64,000 nucleotides of DNA from Gemmobacter lutimaris. GTDB lineage: Bacteria; Pseudomonadota; Alphaproteobacteria; Rhodobacterales; Rhodobacteraceae. Position numbers and translations under genes: made by a program. The notes beneath the pieces are model-generated. The model made no database searches, had not been told where the DNA came from, and was given only the letters and a program-made list of their open reading frames with translations. How positions within the stretch are numbered: position 1 is the first letter of the stretch; every line of letters starts with the position of its first letter. The stretch covers positions 62,001 to 126,000 of the forward strand of contig NZ_QXXQ01000012.1 of the NCBI RefSeq assembly GCF_003570715.1. The letters are read 5' to 3'. This document shows positions 25,317 through 35,138 of this stretch, one piece after another.

Positions 25317-26261
25317 TCAACCCAGACGTTTCGCCTCGATGACCTCCCAGATCCGCGCGGCAGTATTGGTGCCATCGAACCGTTCCAGTTCCTGAATGCC
25401 GGTGGGTGACGTCACGTTGATTTCGGTCAACCAGTCGCCGATCACGTCGATCCCGACGAAGACCTGCCCCTTTTCCTTCAGGACCGGACCGATGGTGCGG
25501 CAGATTTCCAGATCGCGCTCGGTCAACCCCACCTTTTCGGGCCGTCCCCCGACATGCATGTTCGACCGTGTTTCCCCCGCCTGCGGCACACGGTTGATCG
25601 CGCCCACCGGCTCGCCATCGACCAGAATCACCCGCTTGTCGCCCTTGGAAACAGCGGGCAGGAACTTTTGCACGATCAACGGTTCGCGGCTCATCGAGGT
25701 GAACAATTCGTGCAGCGAGGCAAGGTTTCGGTCGTTAGGGTCCAGCCGGAACACCCCCGCCCCACCGTTTCCGTAAAGCGGCTTCAGGATGACGTCACCA
25801 TGCTTTTCCTTGAAGGCGCGGATAGTCCGCAGGTCGCGCGCGATGGCGGTCGGCGGCGTCAACTCCGGGAAACGCAGGACCAGCAGCTTTTCCGGGCTGT
25901 TGCGCACCCAGAACGGATCGTTCACCACCAGCGTTTTCGGATGAATCATCTCAAGCAGATGGGTGGTGGTGATATACCCCATGTCGAAAGGCGGGTCTTG
26001 CCGCAGCCAGACCACATCGAAATCTGCCAGATCAACTTCGGTTTCCGCACCATAGCTGACATGGTTGCCATGCTCGCGCCGCAACTCGATCGGGTAGCCG
26101 CGCGCCATGACCCGGCCTTCGACAAAGGCAAGGTTGTCCGGCGTGTAGAAGAACAGCTCGTGTCCCCTGGCCTGGGCCTCCAGCGCGATACGGAGTGAGC
26201 TGTCCGCGTCGATGTTCACCGAACCGATCGGGTCCATTTGCAACGCGACCTTGAGACGCAT
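25317..26261 (-). CDS. gshB: Glutathione synthetase
   Basis: ATP-grasp ligase (314 aa) that joins gamma-glutamylcysteine and glycine to glutathione. ATG 26261 has a strong AGGAGG ribosome-binding site, 7 bases upstream. Motifs include [18 protein letters not shown] at the start, [20 protein letters not shown] (the usual substrate-domain segment), [17 protein letters not shown] in the ATP-grasp domain, and [17 protein letters not shown] near the end. Length matches E. coli GshB. Together with the glutathione reductase at 3.7-5.0 kb and the GST at 22.8 kb, it covers glutathione supply and use, although these are separate transcripts. Downstream of yraN and rsmI on the same strand. Confidence 0.97.
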   Translation of the reverse strand: MRLKVALQMDPIGSVNIDADSSLRIALEAQARGHELFFYTPDNLAFVEGRVMARGYPIELRREHGNHVSYGAETEVDLADFDVVWLRQDPPFDMGYITTTHLLEMIHPKTLVVNDPFWVRNSPEKLLVLRFPELTPPTAIARDLRTIRAFKEKHGDVILKPLYGNGGAGVFRLDPNDRNLASLHELFTSMSREPLIVQKFLPAVSKGDKRVILVDGEPVGAINRVPQAGETRSNMHVGGRPEKVGLTERDLEICRTIGPVLKEKGQVFVGIDVIGDWLTEINVTSPTGIQELERFDGTNTAARIWEVIEAKRLG

Positions 26262-26314
26262 GGGCAATCCTCCTGCTGACGCCCCTTCCTGCCGCAAGGG
26301 GCGGGCCGATGCAA

Positions 26315-26689
26315 TCAGGCTGCGAAGGCGTTTTCCAGAATCTCGATGCGCCCCTGCCCGTCCACCAGCGCTACGTCGAACCGGACAGGCGTCAGCTGGC
26401 CCAACGGTTCCCGCGCCAGATATTCCGAGGCCGCCATGTAAATGCGGGCCATCTGGCGCGGCCCGAGATGTTCGGCCGCCTGCGCATGTGTAGCACTTTG
26501 CTTGACCTCGATGAAGATGATCTCGGCACCGTCGCGTGCCACAAGGTCGATCTCGCCACCCTGCCCGCGCCAACGCCGGGCGACGATCTGCCTCCCGCCG
26601 CGTTCATAGAGCCGTTCAACCGAGCCTTCGGCCGCCGCCCCCGCCTGCCACGCCCTTGCCCCGCGATCTGCCCTCTGGTTCCGCATCAA
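26315..26689 (-). CDS. yraN: YraN-family (UPF0102) nuclease-fold protein
   Basis: 124-residue protein of the UPF0102/YraN family, related in fold to Holliday-junction resolvases and archaeal endonucleases. The characteristic stretch [16 protein letters not shown] is followed by [10 protein letters not shown], giving the Glu-Asp-Glu-x-Lys type metal site. It overlaps the end of rsmI by 4 bases, and gshB follows 53 bases on. rsmI, yraN and the lppC-like gene form the conserved rsmI/lpoA/yraN block known from E. coli. Its biochemical function is unproven in most bacteria. Confidence 0.93.
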   Translation of the reverse strand: MMRNQRADRGARAWQAGAAAEGSVERLYERGGRQIVARRWRGQGGEIDLVARDGAEIIFIEVKQSATHAQAAEHLGPRQMARIYMAASEYLAREPLGQLTPVRFDVALVDGQGRIEILENAFAA

Positions 26690-27567
26690 TCCTCTCCGAC
26701 AAGCTGAAGCGCCCGTTGATAAACCTCACGCCGTGGCAGACCCAGCGCCTCGGCCACCAATGCGGCAGCCTCTTTCACACGATGATCGCGCAGCGCCTGA
26801 CGCAGCGCGGTTTCCATATCTTCGGCACTGGCCGACCGATCCGGCGCCCGGTCGATCAGCACCACAATTTCCCCCTTGGGATCCTGATCGCCGATCCGGG
26901 CACGCACTTCGGCGACCGCGCCGCGCAATACTTCCTCGAATCGCTTGGTCAGTTCCCGGCAGATGACGATCTGTCTTTCATCCCCTGTATGCTGCGGCAA
27001 TTCATCTAATAATTTCCTAACGCGCTTGGGGCTTTCATACAGGATCACGGTCGCGTCGCTGCGGGCGATGCCGGCCAGGAACTTGCGCCGGGCCTCTCCG
27101 GTTTGCGGGGGGAATCCTGCGAACAGAAAACGGTCCGAGGGCAGTCCGGAAACCGTCAGCGCCGCGATGGCCGCCGAAGGGCCGGGGGCGGTATGCACCG
27201 GATGGCCTGCTGCGATGGCCGCACGACCCAGCTGAAACCCTGGATCGGCCACCAGCGGCGTTCCCGCCTCCGAGGAATAGGCAACCGAACGCCCCTCGGC
27301 CAGTGCTGCAAGCAGACGGGGCCGGGCCTGTTCGCCATTATGATCGTGATAGGCCACCAGCGGGCGGTCGCCCAACGGGATACCGTGAATTTCCATCAGA
27401 TGCCGCAGGGTGCGGGTATCTTCGGCCGCCAGAACATCAGCGGTCGCCAGAAGATCCAGCGCGCGCAGCGTGATGTCGCGGGCAGCACCGATGGGAGTAG
27501 CCACGAAATACAGCCCCGGTGCGGGTTTCGGCGGGGGTCTGCCGGCGGACAGGCGCGGATCGGACAT
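26686..27567 (-). CDS. rsmI: 16S rRNA (cytidine1402-2'-O)-methyltransferase RsmI
   Basis: 293-residue SAM-dependent methyltransferase acting on cytidine 1402 of 16S rRNA. The tetrapyrrole-methylase fold is recognisable: GLYFVATPIGAARDITLRAL, AAEDTRTLRHLMEIHGI, VAYHDHNGEQARPRLL, then SEAGTPLVADPGFQL and SGLPSDRFLFAGFPP. GGAGG lies 9 bases before ATG 27567. Divergent from the lipoprotein gene, with 85 bases shared by both promoters. Overlap of its stop with yraN by 4 bases indicates coupling. Confidence 0.96.
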   Translation of the reverse strand: MSDPRLSAGRPPPKPAPGLYFVATPIGAARDITLRALDLLATADVLAAEDTRTLRHLMEIHGIPLGDRPLVAYHDHNGEQARPRLLAALAEGRSVAYSSEAGTPLVADPGFQLGRAAIAAGHPVHTAPGPSAAIAALTVSGLPSDRFLFAGFPPQTGEARRKFLAGIARSDATVILYESPKRVRKLLDELPQHTGDERQIVICRELTKRFEEVLRGAVAEVRARIGDQDPKGEIVVLIDRAPDRSASAEDMETALRQALRDHRVKEAAALVAEALGLPRREVYQRALQLVGED

Positions 27568-27652
27568 GGGCTGCGGCCTCCAAGTTTACTTCGGCGGCGG
27601 TGGCGCGTATTCTCGCCTGCGACCGCTACGCCCTGACAGTGAGGAAGTCCGT

Positions 27653-28861
27653 ATGTTCCCCGTTTTCCGTCTGGCCCGCAAGTCGCTGGCCCGAATGGTG
27701 CCGCTGCGCGCCGCCGCCCGCGCGACTGCTGTTGTCGGCGCTGCCGTTCTGGCAGCCTGCGTTCCTGTTGCGGGGCCGGGTGCAGGCGGAGGTCAGCAGA
27801 TCGACCCCGGCGCGCCGGTGCCGGTGGCGCTGCTGATTCCCTCGGGCTCGGGTCAGGCCAGCGACGAACTTCTGGCGCGCAGCCTTCAGAATGCGGCGCG
27901 GCTGGCGATTTCGGATCTGGGCGACGTGAGGATCGACCTGCGCGTCTATCCCACCGCCGGACAGCCGGGCCGGGCGCAGGCGCAGGCGATCAAGGCCGTG
28001 GACGAAGGCGCGAAGATCATCCTTGGCCCGGTTTATGCCCAGGAGGCGAATGCAGTCGGGGTGGCGGTCGCAAGCCGGGGCGTGAACGTGCTGTCGTTCT
28101 CGAACAACACCGACATCGCGGGGGGCAATGTCTTTGTCCTTGGCCCGACGTTCCAGAACACGGCCGACCGGCTGGGCCGTTTCGCGGTGCGCGCGGGCAA
28201 AAGCCGCGTGCTGCTGGTGCATGACCGCAACATCCAGGGCGAAGTGGGCCGCACCGCGATCCAGCGCGGAGTCTCGGCCGCGGGTGGTCAGATCGTCGGT
28301 GTCGAATCCTATGAATTCTCGCAGAACGGCATCCTCTCCGCCGCGCCTGCAATCGCCGCCGCAACGCGCAATTCCGGCGCGCAGGCCGTGTTCCTCACCG
28401 CCGATACCGCAGGCGCGCTGCCGCTGATCAGCCAGACGCTCCGCGACAATGGTGTCAGCCCGCCCAATACCGCGCTGATCGGCCTGACGCGCTGGGACAT
28501 TCCGGCCGCCACGCTGAGCCTGCCCGGTGTGCAGGGCGGCTGGTTCGCGTTGCCGGACCCGGCACTCTACAACCAGTTCCAGAACCGCTATCAGGCGGCC
28601 TATGGCGAACCGCCGCTGCCGATTTCTGGGTTGGCCTATGACGGGATTGCCGCCATCGGCGCGCTGGTCAAGCAAGGCAACCGCAACGCACTGACGGCTT
28701 CGGGGCTGACCCAAGGGTCGGGTTTCGTCGGCGTGAACGGCATTTTCCGCCTGCGGGGCGACGGCACCAATGAACGCGGGCTGGCGGTCGCCACCATCCA
28801 GAACGGCCAGATTTCAATCCTCGATCCCGCGCCGCGCAGCTTTGCCGGCGCCGGGTTCTGA
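27653..28861 (+). CDS. LppC/LpoA-family penicillin-binding protein activator lipoprotein
   Basis: 402-residue outer-membrane lipoprotein, the periplasmic-binding-protein-like activator of PBP1A in E. coli (LpoA). ATG 27653 with GAGGAA upstream gives a signal peptide ending in the lipobox LAAC, so the mature protein begins at a lipidated Cys. The mature part is a leucine-isoleucine-valine-binding-like fold: VALLIPSGSGQASDELLARS, DEGAKIILGPVYAQEANAVG, VFVLGPTFQNTADRLGRFAV. It lacks the N-terminal TPR domain of E. coli LpoA, as is common in alphaproteobacteria. Divergent from rsmI, which matches the E. coli gene order. Confidence 0.91.
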   Translation: MFPVFRLARKSLARMVPLRAAARATAVVGAAVLAACVPVAGPGAGGGQQIDPGAPVPVALLIPSGSGQASDELLARSLQNAARLAISDLGDVRIDLRVYPTAGQPGRAQAQAIKAVDEGAKIILGPVYAQEANAVGVAVASRGVNVLSFSNNTDIAGGNVFVLGPTFQNTADRLGRFAVRAGKSRVLLVHDRNIQGEVGRTAIQRGVSAAGGQIVGVESYEFSQNGILSAAPAIAAATRNSGAQAVFLTADTAGALPLISQTLRDNGVSPPNTALIGLTRWDIPAATLSLPGVQGGWFALPDPALYNQFQNRYQAAYGEPPLPISGLAYDGIAAIGALVKQGNRNALTASGLTQGSGFVGVNGIFRLRGDGTNERGLAVATIQNGQISILDPAPRSFAGAGF

Positions 28862-28875
28862 GGCCGGGGACAAGC

Positions 28876-31647
28876 GTGCACCGCGCCGCCCTGTCGATGC
28901 AGGACATGCTGCTGCCGGGGGTCGAGATCATCGACCCCCGCGCGCTTTCCAGCCAGATCAGTGCCGCGATCGCGGCCGAAACCGACCCGCGTGAAGCCCG
29001 CGCCATAGCCGTCCGCCATCTGGCCGAGGCCAAGGCCACCGCCAATTCGGTGCTGGCGACGGCCTTCGCGGAACGTCCGCTGGAGGCGCGCGCCCTGACG
29101 CGGGCGCAAAGCCATCTGACCGACGGTCTGGTCAGCACCGCCTTTGAACTGGCCCGCCACCATTTCCACCCGCTGCCCACCCCGACCGAGGCAGAACGCC
29201 TGTCGGTGCTTGCGGTCGGGGGCTACGGGCGCGCGGAAATGGCGCCCTTTTCCGATGTGGACCTGCTGTTCCTGACGCCGTGGAAGATGACCCCCTGGGC
29301 CGAAAGCGTGATCGAGACCATGCTTTACATCCTGTGGGATCTGAAGCTGAAGGTCGGCCATTCCTCGCGCACGGTCAGGGATTGCATCCGCCTCGGGCGC
29401 GAGGACATCACCATCCGCACCGCGCTGCTGGAACATCGCCACATCACCGGCGACGCCGCGCTGGCGCATGAGTTGGACACCGCGCTCTGGGCCGAGCTTT
29501 TCCGCAACTCCGGCCCCGAATTCATCGAGGCGAAGCTGGCGGAGCGGGCCGACCGGCACAAGAGGCAGGGTGGCCAGCGCTATGTGCTGGAACCTAATGT
29601 CAAAGAGGGCAAGGGCGGGTTGCGCGACCTGCAAACGCTCTACTGGATCGGGAAATACCTCAACCGTGTGCCGGATGCGGCGGGGCTGGTGCAGGCGGGC
29701 CTTCTGACGCAGGACGAATACGAGACCTTCAACCGGGCCGAGAACTTCCTCTGGGCCGTGCGTTGCCATCTGCACTACATCTGCAAGCGCGCCATGGATC
29801 AACTGACCTTCGACATGCAGGTCGAGGTGGCAGCGCGCATGGGCTATCACGACAGCGGCGGGCGCCGTGCGGTCGAGGTGTTCATGCAGGATTACTTCCG
29901 CCACGCCACACGGGTAGGCGAGTTGACCCGCGTGTTCCTGACGCAGCTTGAAGCCCGCCATGCCAAGCCCGAGGCCGGAATCATGGGCCTGTTCCGCCGC
30001 CGCAAATCGGTGCGGGCGGGCTTCCGTCTGGTGCAGGGCCGCATCGACGCGGCCGAGCCGCGCGCCTTCCTTGCCGACAAGCTGAACATGCTGCGGGTGT
30101 TCGAGGAGGGGCTGCGCACCGGCTATCTGCTGCATCCCAACATCATGCGGCTGATCGCGGCGAACCTGCGGCTGATCGACGACGAAATGCGCGAAGACCC
30201 CGAGGCGCAGCGTATCTTCCTTGACCTGCTGCTGAAGCACGGCAACCCGGAACGGTCCTTGCGGCGGATGAATGAACTCGGCGTGCTGGGCGCCTTCATC
30301 CCCGAGTTTGAACCGATCGTGGCGATGATGCAGTTCAACGTCTACCATCATTACACGGTGGACGAACACATCATCCAGTGTATCTCGACCCTTGCGCAGA
30401 TCGAACGGGGCGAACTGGTCGAGGAACTGCCGCTGTCCTCGGACATTCTGGAAAAGGGCGTAAGCCGCCGGGTGCTTTATGTCGCCCTGCTCCTGCACGA
30501 CATCGGCAAGGGCCGGCCCGAGGATCATTCGATCCTCGGCGCGCAGATCGCCCGCCGCGTGGCGCCGCGTCTGGGGCTGAACGAGGAAGAATGCGAAACC
30601 GTCGAATGGCTGGTGCGCTATCATCTGCTGATGTCCGACATGGCGCAGAAACGCGACATCGGTGATCCGCGCACGGTGCGCGATTTCGCCAAGGCGGTAA
30701 AAACCCGCAAACGTCTGGACCTGCTGACCGTGCTGACAGTCTGTGACATTCGCGGCGTCGGCCCCGGCACATGGAACAACTGGAAGGCCATGCTGCTGCG
30801 TCGCCTCCACAGCGAAACCGCCGAGGCGCTGGAAAACGGGCTGGAAAACGTCAACCGCGAGCGGCGCGAGAACGAGGCGAAACGCCAGTTGCGCGAGGTT
30901 CTGGCCGACTGGGATGCCAAGGATCTGCGGGCCGAGCTGGCGCGGCACTACGCCCCTTATTGGCAAGGCTTGCTGACGGAAACACAGGCGGTCTTTGCCC
31001 GGCTCCTGCGCGGGCTGGACGATGCCGAAATCCGCATCGACCTGCACCCGGATCCGGCGCGCGACGCGACGCGGGCCTGTTTCGCGCTGGCCGATCATCC
31101 TGGCATCTTCTCGCGCCTTGCTGGCGCGCTGGCACTGGTGGGCGCCAATGTGGTGGATGCGCGGACCTATACGTCAAAGGACGGCTATGCCACGGCCGTC
31201 TTCTGGATACAGGATGCCGACGGCCACCCTTACGAGGTCAGCCGCCTGCCCCGCCTGCGCCAGATGATCGAAAAGACCCTGCGCGGCGAGGTTGTCCCGC
31301 GCGAGGCGCTGGCCGACCGCGACAAGGTGAAGAAGCGCGAGCGCGAGTTCCGCTTTCCGACCCATATCACCTTCGACAACGAAGGCTCCGAAATCTACAC
31401 GATCATCGAGGTGGATACCCGCGACCGTCCGGGGCTTCTGTATGATCTGACCCGCACACTGGCGGCGAACAATGTCTATATCGCCTCGGCGGTGATCGCC
31501 ACTTTCGGCGCGCAGGTGGTGGACAGCTTCTATGTGAAAGACATGTTCGGCCTGAAACTGCACCAGAAACACCGGCAGGAGGCGCTGGACAGGAAGCTGC
31601 GCCAAGCCATTGCCGAGGGGGCCAAACGGGCGCAGGCCCAAGGGTAG
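28876..31647 (+). CDS. glnD: PII uridylyltransferase/uridylyl-removing enzyme GlnD
   Basis: Nitrogen sensor (923 aa) that uridylylates and deuridylylates PII proteins in response to glutamine. The nucleotidyltransferase site is GGYGRAEM (residues 115-122) with DVD at 127-129. An HD phosphohydrolase domain has LLHDIGKG near residues 538-545. Two ACT domains close the protein, starting around residues 735 and 845 (GIFSRLAGALALVG and PGLLYDLTRTLAANN). GTG 28876 follows the lipoprotein stop by 14 bases; ATG 28897 is a slightly shorter alternative. It ends 3 bases before murJ, so the pair is likely co-transcribed. Confidence 0.97.
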   Translation: MHRAALSMQDMLLPGVEIIDPRALSSQISAAIAAETDPREARAIAVRHLAEAKATANSVLATAFAERPLEARALTRAQSHLTDGLVSTAFELARHHFHPLPTPTEAERLSVLAVGGYGRAEMAPFSDVDLLFLTPWKMTPWAESVIETMLYILWDLKLKVGHSSRTVRDCIRLGREDITIRTALLEHRHITGDAALAHELDTALWAELFRNSGPEFIEAKLAERADRHKRQGGQRYVLEPNVKEGKGGLRDLQTLYWIGKYLNRVPDAAGLVQAGLLTQDEYETFNRAENFLWAVRCHLHYICKRAMDQLTFDMQVEVAARMGYHDSGGRRAVEVFMQDYFRHATRVGELTRVFLTQLEARHAKPEAGIMGLFRRRKSVRAGFRLVQGRIDAAEPRAFLADKLNMLRVFEEGLRTGYLLHPNIMRLIAANLRLIDDEMREDPEAQRIFLDLLLKHGNPERSLRRMNELGVLGAFIPEFEPIVAMMQFNVYHHYTVDEHIIQCISTLAQIERGELVEELPLSSDILEKGVSRRVLYVALLLHDIGKGRPEDHSILGAQIARRVAPRLGLNEEECETVEWLVRYHLLMSDMAQKRDIGDPRTVRDFAKAVKTRKRLDLLTVLTVCDIRGVGPGTWNNWKAMLLRRLHSETAEALENGLENVNRERRENEAKRQLREVLADWDAKDLRAELARHYAPYWQGLLTETQAVFARLLRGLDDAEIRIDLHPDPARDATRACFALADHPGIFSRLAGALALVGANVVDARTYTSKDGYATAVFWIQDADGHPYEVSRLPRLRQMIEKTLRGEVVPREALADRDKVKKREREFRFPTHITFDNEGSEIYTIIEVDTRDRPGLLYDLTRTLAANNVYIASAVIATFGAQVVDSFYVKDMFGLKLHQKHRQEALDRKLRQAIAEGAKRAQAQG

Positions 31648-31650
31648 CAC

Positions 31651-33195
31651 ATGACGAAAAGCCTGATCCGCAATGTCGTCACCCTTGGCGGGTGGACGCT
31701 TCTGTCGCGCGGTGCGGGATTTGCCCGCGACATCCTGATGGCGAATTATCTGGGCGCGGGCGCGGTGTCGGACGCGTTCTTCGTGGCGCAGTCGCTGCCC
31801 AACATGTTCCGCCGTTTCTTTGCCGAGGGCGCCTTCAATCAGGCGTTCGTGCCGATGTTCGCCAAGAAGGTCGAGGCAGGCGAGGATGCGCAGGGCTTTG
31901 CGCAAGAGGCGTTCAACGGCATGGCATGGCTGCTGGTGGTGTTCACCATCCTCGGGACAGTAGCGATGCCCGCGCTCGTCTGGGCCATGGCCTCTGGCTT
32001 TGCCGGGGACGAACGCTTTGACCTTGCGGTGATCTATGGCCGGATCGGGTTTTCCTACATCCTGTTCATCAGCCTTGTCGCGCTGGTCTCCGGCGTGCTG
32101 GTCACCAAGGGCCGGTTCACCGAGGCGGGCTTTGTGCCCGTTCTGATGAACCTCGCCTTCATCGCCGCCATGGGACTGGCCGACTGGCAGGGCTGGAACA
32201 TGGGAATGACGCTGGCCTGGACGCTGCCGCTGACCGGGGTGATGCAATTCGGCTTCGTCTGGTTTTCGGCCCGCGCCGCCGGGCATACCTTCACCCTTGG
32301 CTGGCCCCGGTGGAGCGCGGATCTGAAGCGGCTGGCGATCATCGCAGGCCCGGCGATCCTTGCGGGCGGGGTGGTGCAGATCAACCTGCTGGTCGGTCGT
32401 CAGGTCGCCTCGCATACCGAGGGCGCGGTGACATGGCTGTCCTTTGCCGACCGGCTTTACCAATTGCCGCTGGGCGTGGTGGGCATTGCGATCGGCACGG
32501 CGCTGCTGCCGGACCTCAGCCGCCGGCTGCGCGCGGGCGATGCCGAGGGCGGGCGGGCGAGCCTCAACCGGGGCGCCGAATTCGCGCTTGCGCTGACCAT
32601 TCCCGCCGCCGTGGCGCTGGTGGTGATCGCCCTGCCGCTGGTGCAGGTGCTGTTCCAGCGCGGCGCCTTCGGGTCGGACGACGCCGCCAATACCGCACTG
32701 GCGCTGGCGGCCTATGGTCTTGGCCTGCCCGCCTTCGTGCTGCACAAGGTGTTCCAGCCGCTGTATTATGCGCGCGAAGACACCCGCAGCCCGTTCCGCT
32801 ATGCGCTGTGGTCGATGGTGGTGAACCTTGCCTTCGCGATCGGGATGATGCCGGTGATCGGCTTCATGGCGGCGGCGCTGGCCACCACTGTTTCGGGCTG
32901 GGTCATGGTCTGGCAGCTCTGGCGCGGATCACGCGCCATGGGACCGGAGGCGCATTTCGACGCCCGTTTCCGCGCCCGGATCTGGCGCATTGTGGTCGCC
33001 GCGCTGGTGATGGGTGTCGTGCTCTGGGCGGCCGCGCTGCTGCTGGGGCCTGCGCTGGATGCCGCGCGCTGGCGCTGGCTGGCGCTGGGGGCGCTGGTCG
33101 CCAGCGGTATCGTCAGCTACTTCGGCTTCGGCACGCTGATCGGCGCTTTCCGTCTGGCCGAGTTCAAAGCGGCGCTGCGCCGCAAGCGCGCCTAG
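31651..33195 (+). CDS. murJ: Lipid II flippase MurJ
   Basis: 514-residue MOP-family membrane protein with about fourteen transmembrane helices that flips the peptidoglycan precursor lipid II. Family signatures are the start SLIRNVVTLGGWTLLSRGAGF, cut here as LIRNVV and LLSRGAGFARDI, and the QSLPNMFRRFFAEGAFNQAF segment with functional arginines. Further ones are LYQLPLGVVGIAIGTALLPD and KVFQPLYYAREDTRSP. ATG 31651 begins 3 bases after glnD ends. The last residues overlap the convergent rhomboid-like gene by 4 bases. Essential in most bacteria. Confidence 0.97.
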   Translation: MTKSLIRNVVTLGGWTLLSRGAGFARDILMANYLGAGAVSDAFFVAQSLPNMFRRFFAEGAFNQAFVPMFAKKVEAGEDAQGFAQEAFNGMAWLLVVFTILGTVAMPALVWAMASGFAGDERFDLAVIYGRIGFSYILFISLVALVSGVLVTKGRFTEAGFVPVLMNLAFIAAMGLADWQGWNMGMTLAWTLPLTGVMQFGFVWFSARAAGHTFTLGWPRWSADLKRLAIIAGPAILAGGVVQINLLVGRQVASHTEGAVTWLSFADRLYQLPLGVVGIAIGTALLPDLSRRLRAGDAEGGRASLNRGAEFALALTIPAAVALVVIALPLVQVLFQRGAFGSDDAANTALALAAYGLGLPAFVLHKVFQPLYYAREDTRSPFRYALWSMVVNLAFAIGMMPVIGFMAAALATTVSGWVMVWQLWRGSRAMGPEAHFDARFRARIWRIVVAALVMGVVLWAAALLLGPALDAARWRWLALGALVASGIVSYFGFGTLIGAFRLAEFKAALRRKRA

Positions 33196-33884
33196 CGTTC
33201 GCGTAACCGCGCCCGCACGCGGGCAAAACCACCGGGGCTGACCACGAAGCTCAGCACGAAGCCGGTGGCGAAGCCCGCGATGTCGGCCACCCATTCGGTG
33301 CCGCCGCCGAAAAACACCCCGAACAGCAATTGCGCAAACAGCAGAAAGCCGATCAGCGTGAAGGCGCGATACTGGTTAGCCCCTTCCCCGGCCAGCCGCA
33401 CCCACAACAGGAAGGTGAAGGCCCCGATCAGCCCGTAGATCGCCGGATAACCACCAACCAGCGGCTGAACCAGACCCGGCACGGCGGCATAGATCCCCGC
33501 CGCGGCCGTGGCCGCGCCGAAGAACACCACCAGCACCGCCCACCAGCGGAAGATCTCTCCCACCATCTTGCCCAGCGCCAGCAGCATCACCACGACAAAC
33601 ACCGCATGGGTGAAGCTCGTGTGCACGAAAGGATAGCTGACCAGCCGGATCAGCCCGTCCAACGGCCAGACATGATTTTCCGCCATCCAGCGCAGAAGGT
33701 CGGGCGAAAAGGCAAAGCGTTCCATTGCGTCCAGCCGCCAGCCCACGCCGCCCGGCCCGCCCACGATCCCGCGCTGGCCAAGGCTCACCACCACCTCCAT
33801 CGCCAGGATGGGCAGCACCAGCGCCCAGACCACCCAGGGCAAGGGGTTCAGCGGCGGTTCGGTCAAATCGTCGTGGTTCTGCAT
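33192..33884 (-). CDS. Rhomboid-fold membrane protein lacking the catalytic dyad
   Basis: A 230-residue membrane protein with six or seven helices and the outline of an intramembrane rhomboid. The first conserved motif is partly kept (SYPFVHTSFTHAVFVVVM, residues 83-100), but the usual Asn after the second His is Val. In the serine-motif position the usual GxSG reads GGYP (residues 144-147), so the catalytic Ser is Tyr146. In the final helix the usual AHxxG reads ADIAG, so the catalytic His is Asp201. By sequence it is a pseudoprotease, with a possible chaperone or binding role as in iRhoms/derlins. ATG 33884 is chosen, as earlier codons are Arg-rich. Convergent with murJ. Confidence 0.82.
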   Translation of the reverse strand: MQNHDDLTEPPLNPLPWVVWALVLPILAMEVVVSLGQRGIVGGPGGVGWRLDAMERFAFSPDLLRWMAENHVWPLDGLIRLVSYPFVHTSFTHAVFVVVMLLALGKMVGEIFRWWAVLVVFFGAATAAAGIYAAVPGLVQPLVGGYPAIYGLIGAFTFLLWVRLAGEGANQYRAFTLIGFLLFAQLLFGVFFGGGTEWVADIAGFATGFVLSFVVSPGGFARVRARLRER

Positions 33885-33973
33885 CTTCGCCTCATGTCGC
33901 GCAGGGCCTTCATTGACGCCCCTTCGCGCCAAAGGTAAGCGGAAGGCACAGCCATTTCCAGACGGAGAACATC

Positions 33974-35017
33974 ATGTCCGAGCCGGTCCAAACGCCTCAG
34001 ACTTTCACCCCCCGCGTGTTTTCGGGCATCCAGCCTTCGGGTGGCCTGACCCTCGGCAACTATCTTGGCGCACTGAAGCGCTTTGTCGAAAAGCAGGACG
34101 AGGGTGGCGAGACGATCTATTGCCTTGTTGACATGCATGCGATCACTGTCTGGCAAGACCCGACCAAACTGCGCCACCAGACGCGCGAGATGGCGGCGGG
34201 CTTCATCGCGGCGGGCATCGACCCGGCGCGCTCGATCCTGTTCAACCAAAGCCAGGTGACGGCGCATGTCGAACTGGCATGGATCTTCAACTGCGTCGCG
34301 CGGATGGGCTGGATGGGCCGCATGACCCAGTGGAAGGACAAGGCCGGCAAGAACAGCGAGAACGCCTCGCTGGGGCTGTTCGCCTATCCGGCGCTGATGG
34401 CGGCCGACATTCTGGCCTACAAGGCCACGCATGTTCCGGTGGGCGAGGACCAGAAACAGCATCTGGAACTGACCCGCGACATCGCGGCCAAATTCAACAA
34501 CGACTATGGCGTGACCTTCTTCCCGATGACCGAGCCGGTGATCGAGGGTGCGGCCACCCGCGTCATGTCGCTGCGCGACGGGTCAAAGAAGATGTCGAAA
34601 TCCGATCCCTCGGATCAAAGCCGCATCAACCTGACCGATGACGCCGATTCCATCGCAGCCAAGATCCGCAAGGCCAAGACCGACCCCGAGCCGCTGCCCG
34701 ACACGCTCGATGGCCTGAAGGACCGGCCGGAGGCGCGCAATCTGGTGAACATCTACGCCGCCCTCGCGGGGATGAGCGCCGCGGATGTGGTGAAGGAATA
34801 TGCGGGCGCGCAATTCGGCAGCTTCAAACCGAAACTGGCCGAACTCGCCGTGGCGAAACTCTCGCCCATCACGACCGAGATGAACCGCCTGATGCAGGAC
34901 CCGGCCGAAATCGACCGAATCCTAGGCCGCGGTGCTGCACAGGCCGAAGCCATCGCCCGCCCGATCATCAACGAGGTCTATGACATCGTGGGCATGATCC
35001 GCTCGCGCGAGGTGTGA
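33974..35017 (+). CDS. trpS: Tryptophan-tRNA ligase
   Basis: Class Ic aminoacyl-tRNA synthetase (347 aa) charging tRNA-Trp. The HIGH-like motif is in [18 protein letters not shown] and the KMSKS loop is [10 protein letters not shown]. An insertion around [15 protein letters not shown] and the dimer helices [19 protein letters not shown] are typical. ATG 33974 begins 89 bases from the divergent rhomboid-like gene. A strong hairpin follows the stop by 9 bases. One of the best identified genes in the window. Confidence 0.97.
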   Translation: MSEPVQTPQTFTPRVFSGIQPSGGLTLGNYLGALKRFVEKQDEGGETIYCLVDMHAITVWQDPTKLRHQTREMAAGFIAAGIDPARSILFNQSQVTAHVELAWIFNCVARMGWMGRMTQWKDKAGKNSENASLGLFAYPALMAADILAYKATHVPVGEDQKQHLELTRDIAAKFNNDYGVTFFPMTEPVIEGAATRVMSLRDGSKKMSKSDPSDQSRINLTDDADSIAAKIRKAKTDPEPLPDTLDGLKDRPEARNLVNIYAALAGMSAADVVKEYAGAQFGSFKPKLAELAVAKLSPITTEMNRLMQDPAEIDRILGRGAAQAEAIARPIINEVYDIVGMIRSREV

Positions 35018-35025
35018 TCACTGTT

Positions 35026-35050
35026 GGTGCGCCCGGCCTCCGGGTGCACC
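35026..35050 (+). terminator. trpS terminator hairpin
   Basis: Left arm GGTGC-G-CCCGG (35026-35036), loop CCT, right arm CCGGG-T-GCACC (35040-35050). The single-base position pairs as G-U, giving an 11-bp stem and 3-base loop, starting 9 bases after the trpS stop. A T-rich stretch (CATTTTCTGT) follows a few bases on. Confidence 0.65.
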
Positions 35051-35077
35051 ACATCTGCATTTTCTGTCCTTAAATAT

Positions 35078-35114
35078 CCCGGGGGGCGCCGCAGGCGCGG
35101 GGGCAGAGCCCCCT
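35078..35114. repeat. GC-rich intergenic palindromic repeat
   Basis: After the AT-rich TTAAATATCCC the sequence holds two short palindromes: GCGCC-GCA-GGCGC and GGGGGC-AGA-GCCCCC (35099-35113). This combination of a TAAATATCCC start and GC-rich hairpins recurs, from memory, between genes in many rhodobacter genomes. It lies between the convergent trpS and usp genes. Confidence 0.5.
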
Positions 35115-35138
35115 CCGCACCCTCCGCCGCTCTGGCCG

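Noticed and set aside
28636-31098. Long minus-strand frame opposite glnD
   Set aside because: glnD motifs run through the plus strand; the opposite frame has no start signal or family resemblance.
35078-35114. CRISPR-like repeat or tRNA fragment
   Set aside because: Only one copy is present, without spacers, and the two palindromes do not fold into a cloverleaf.
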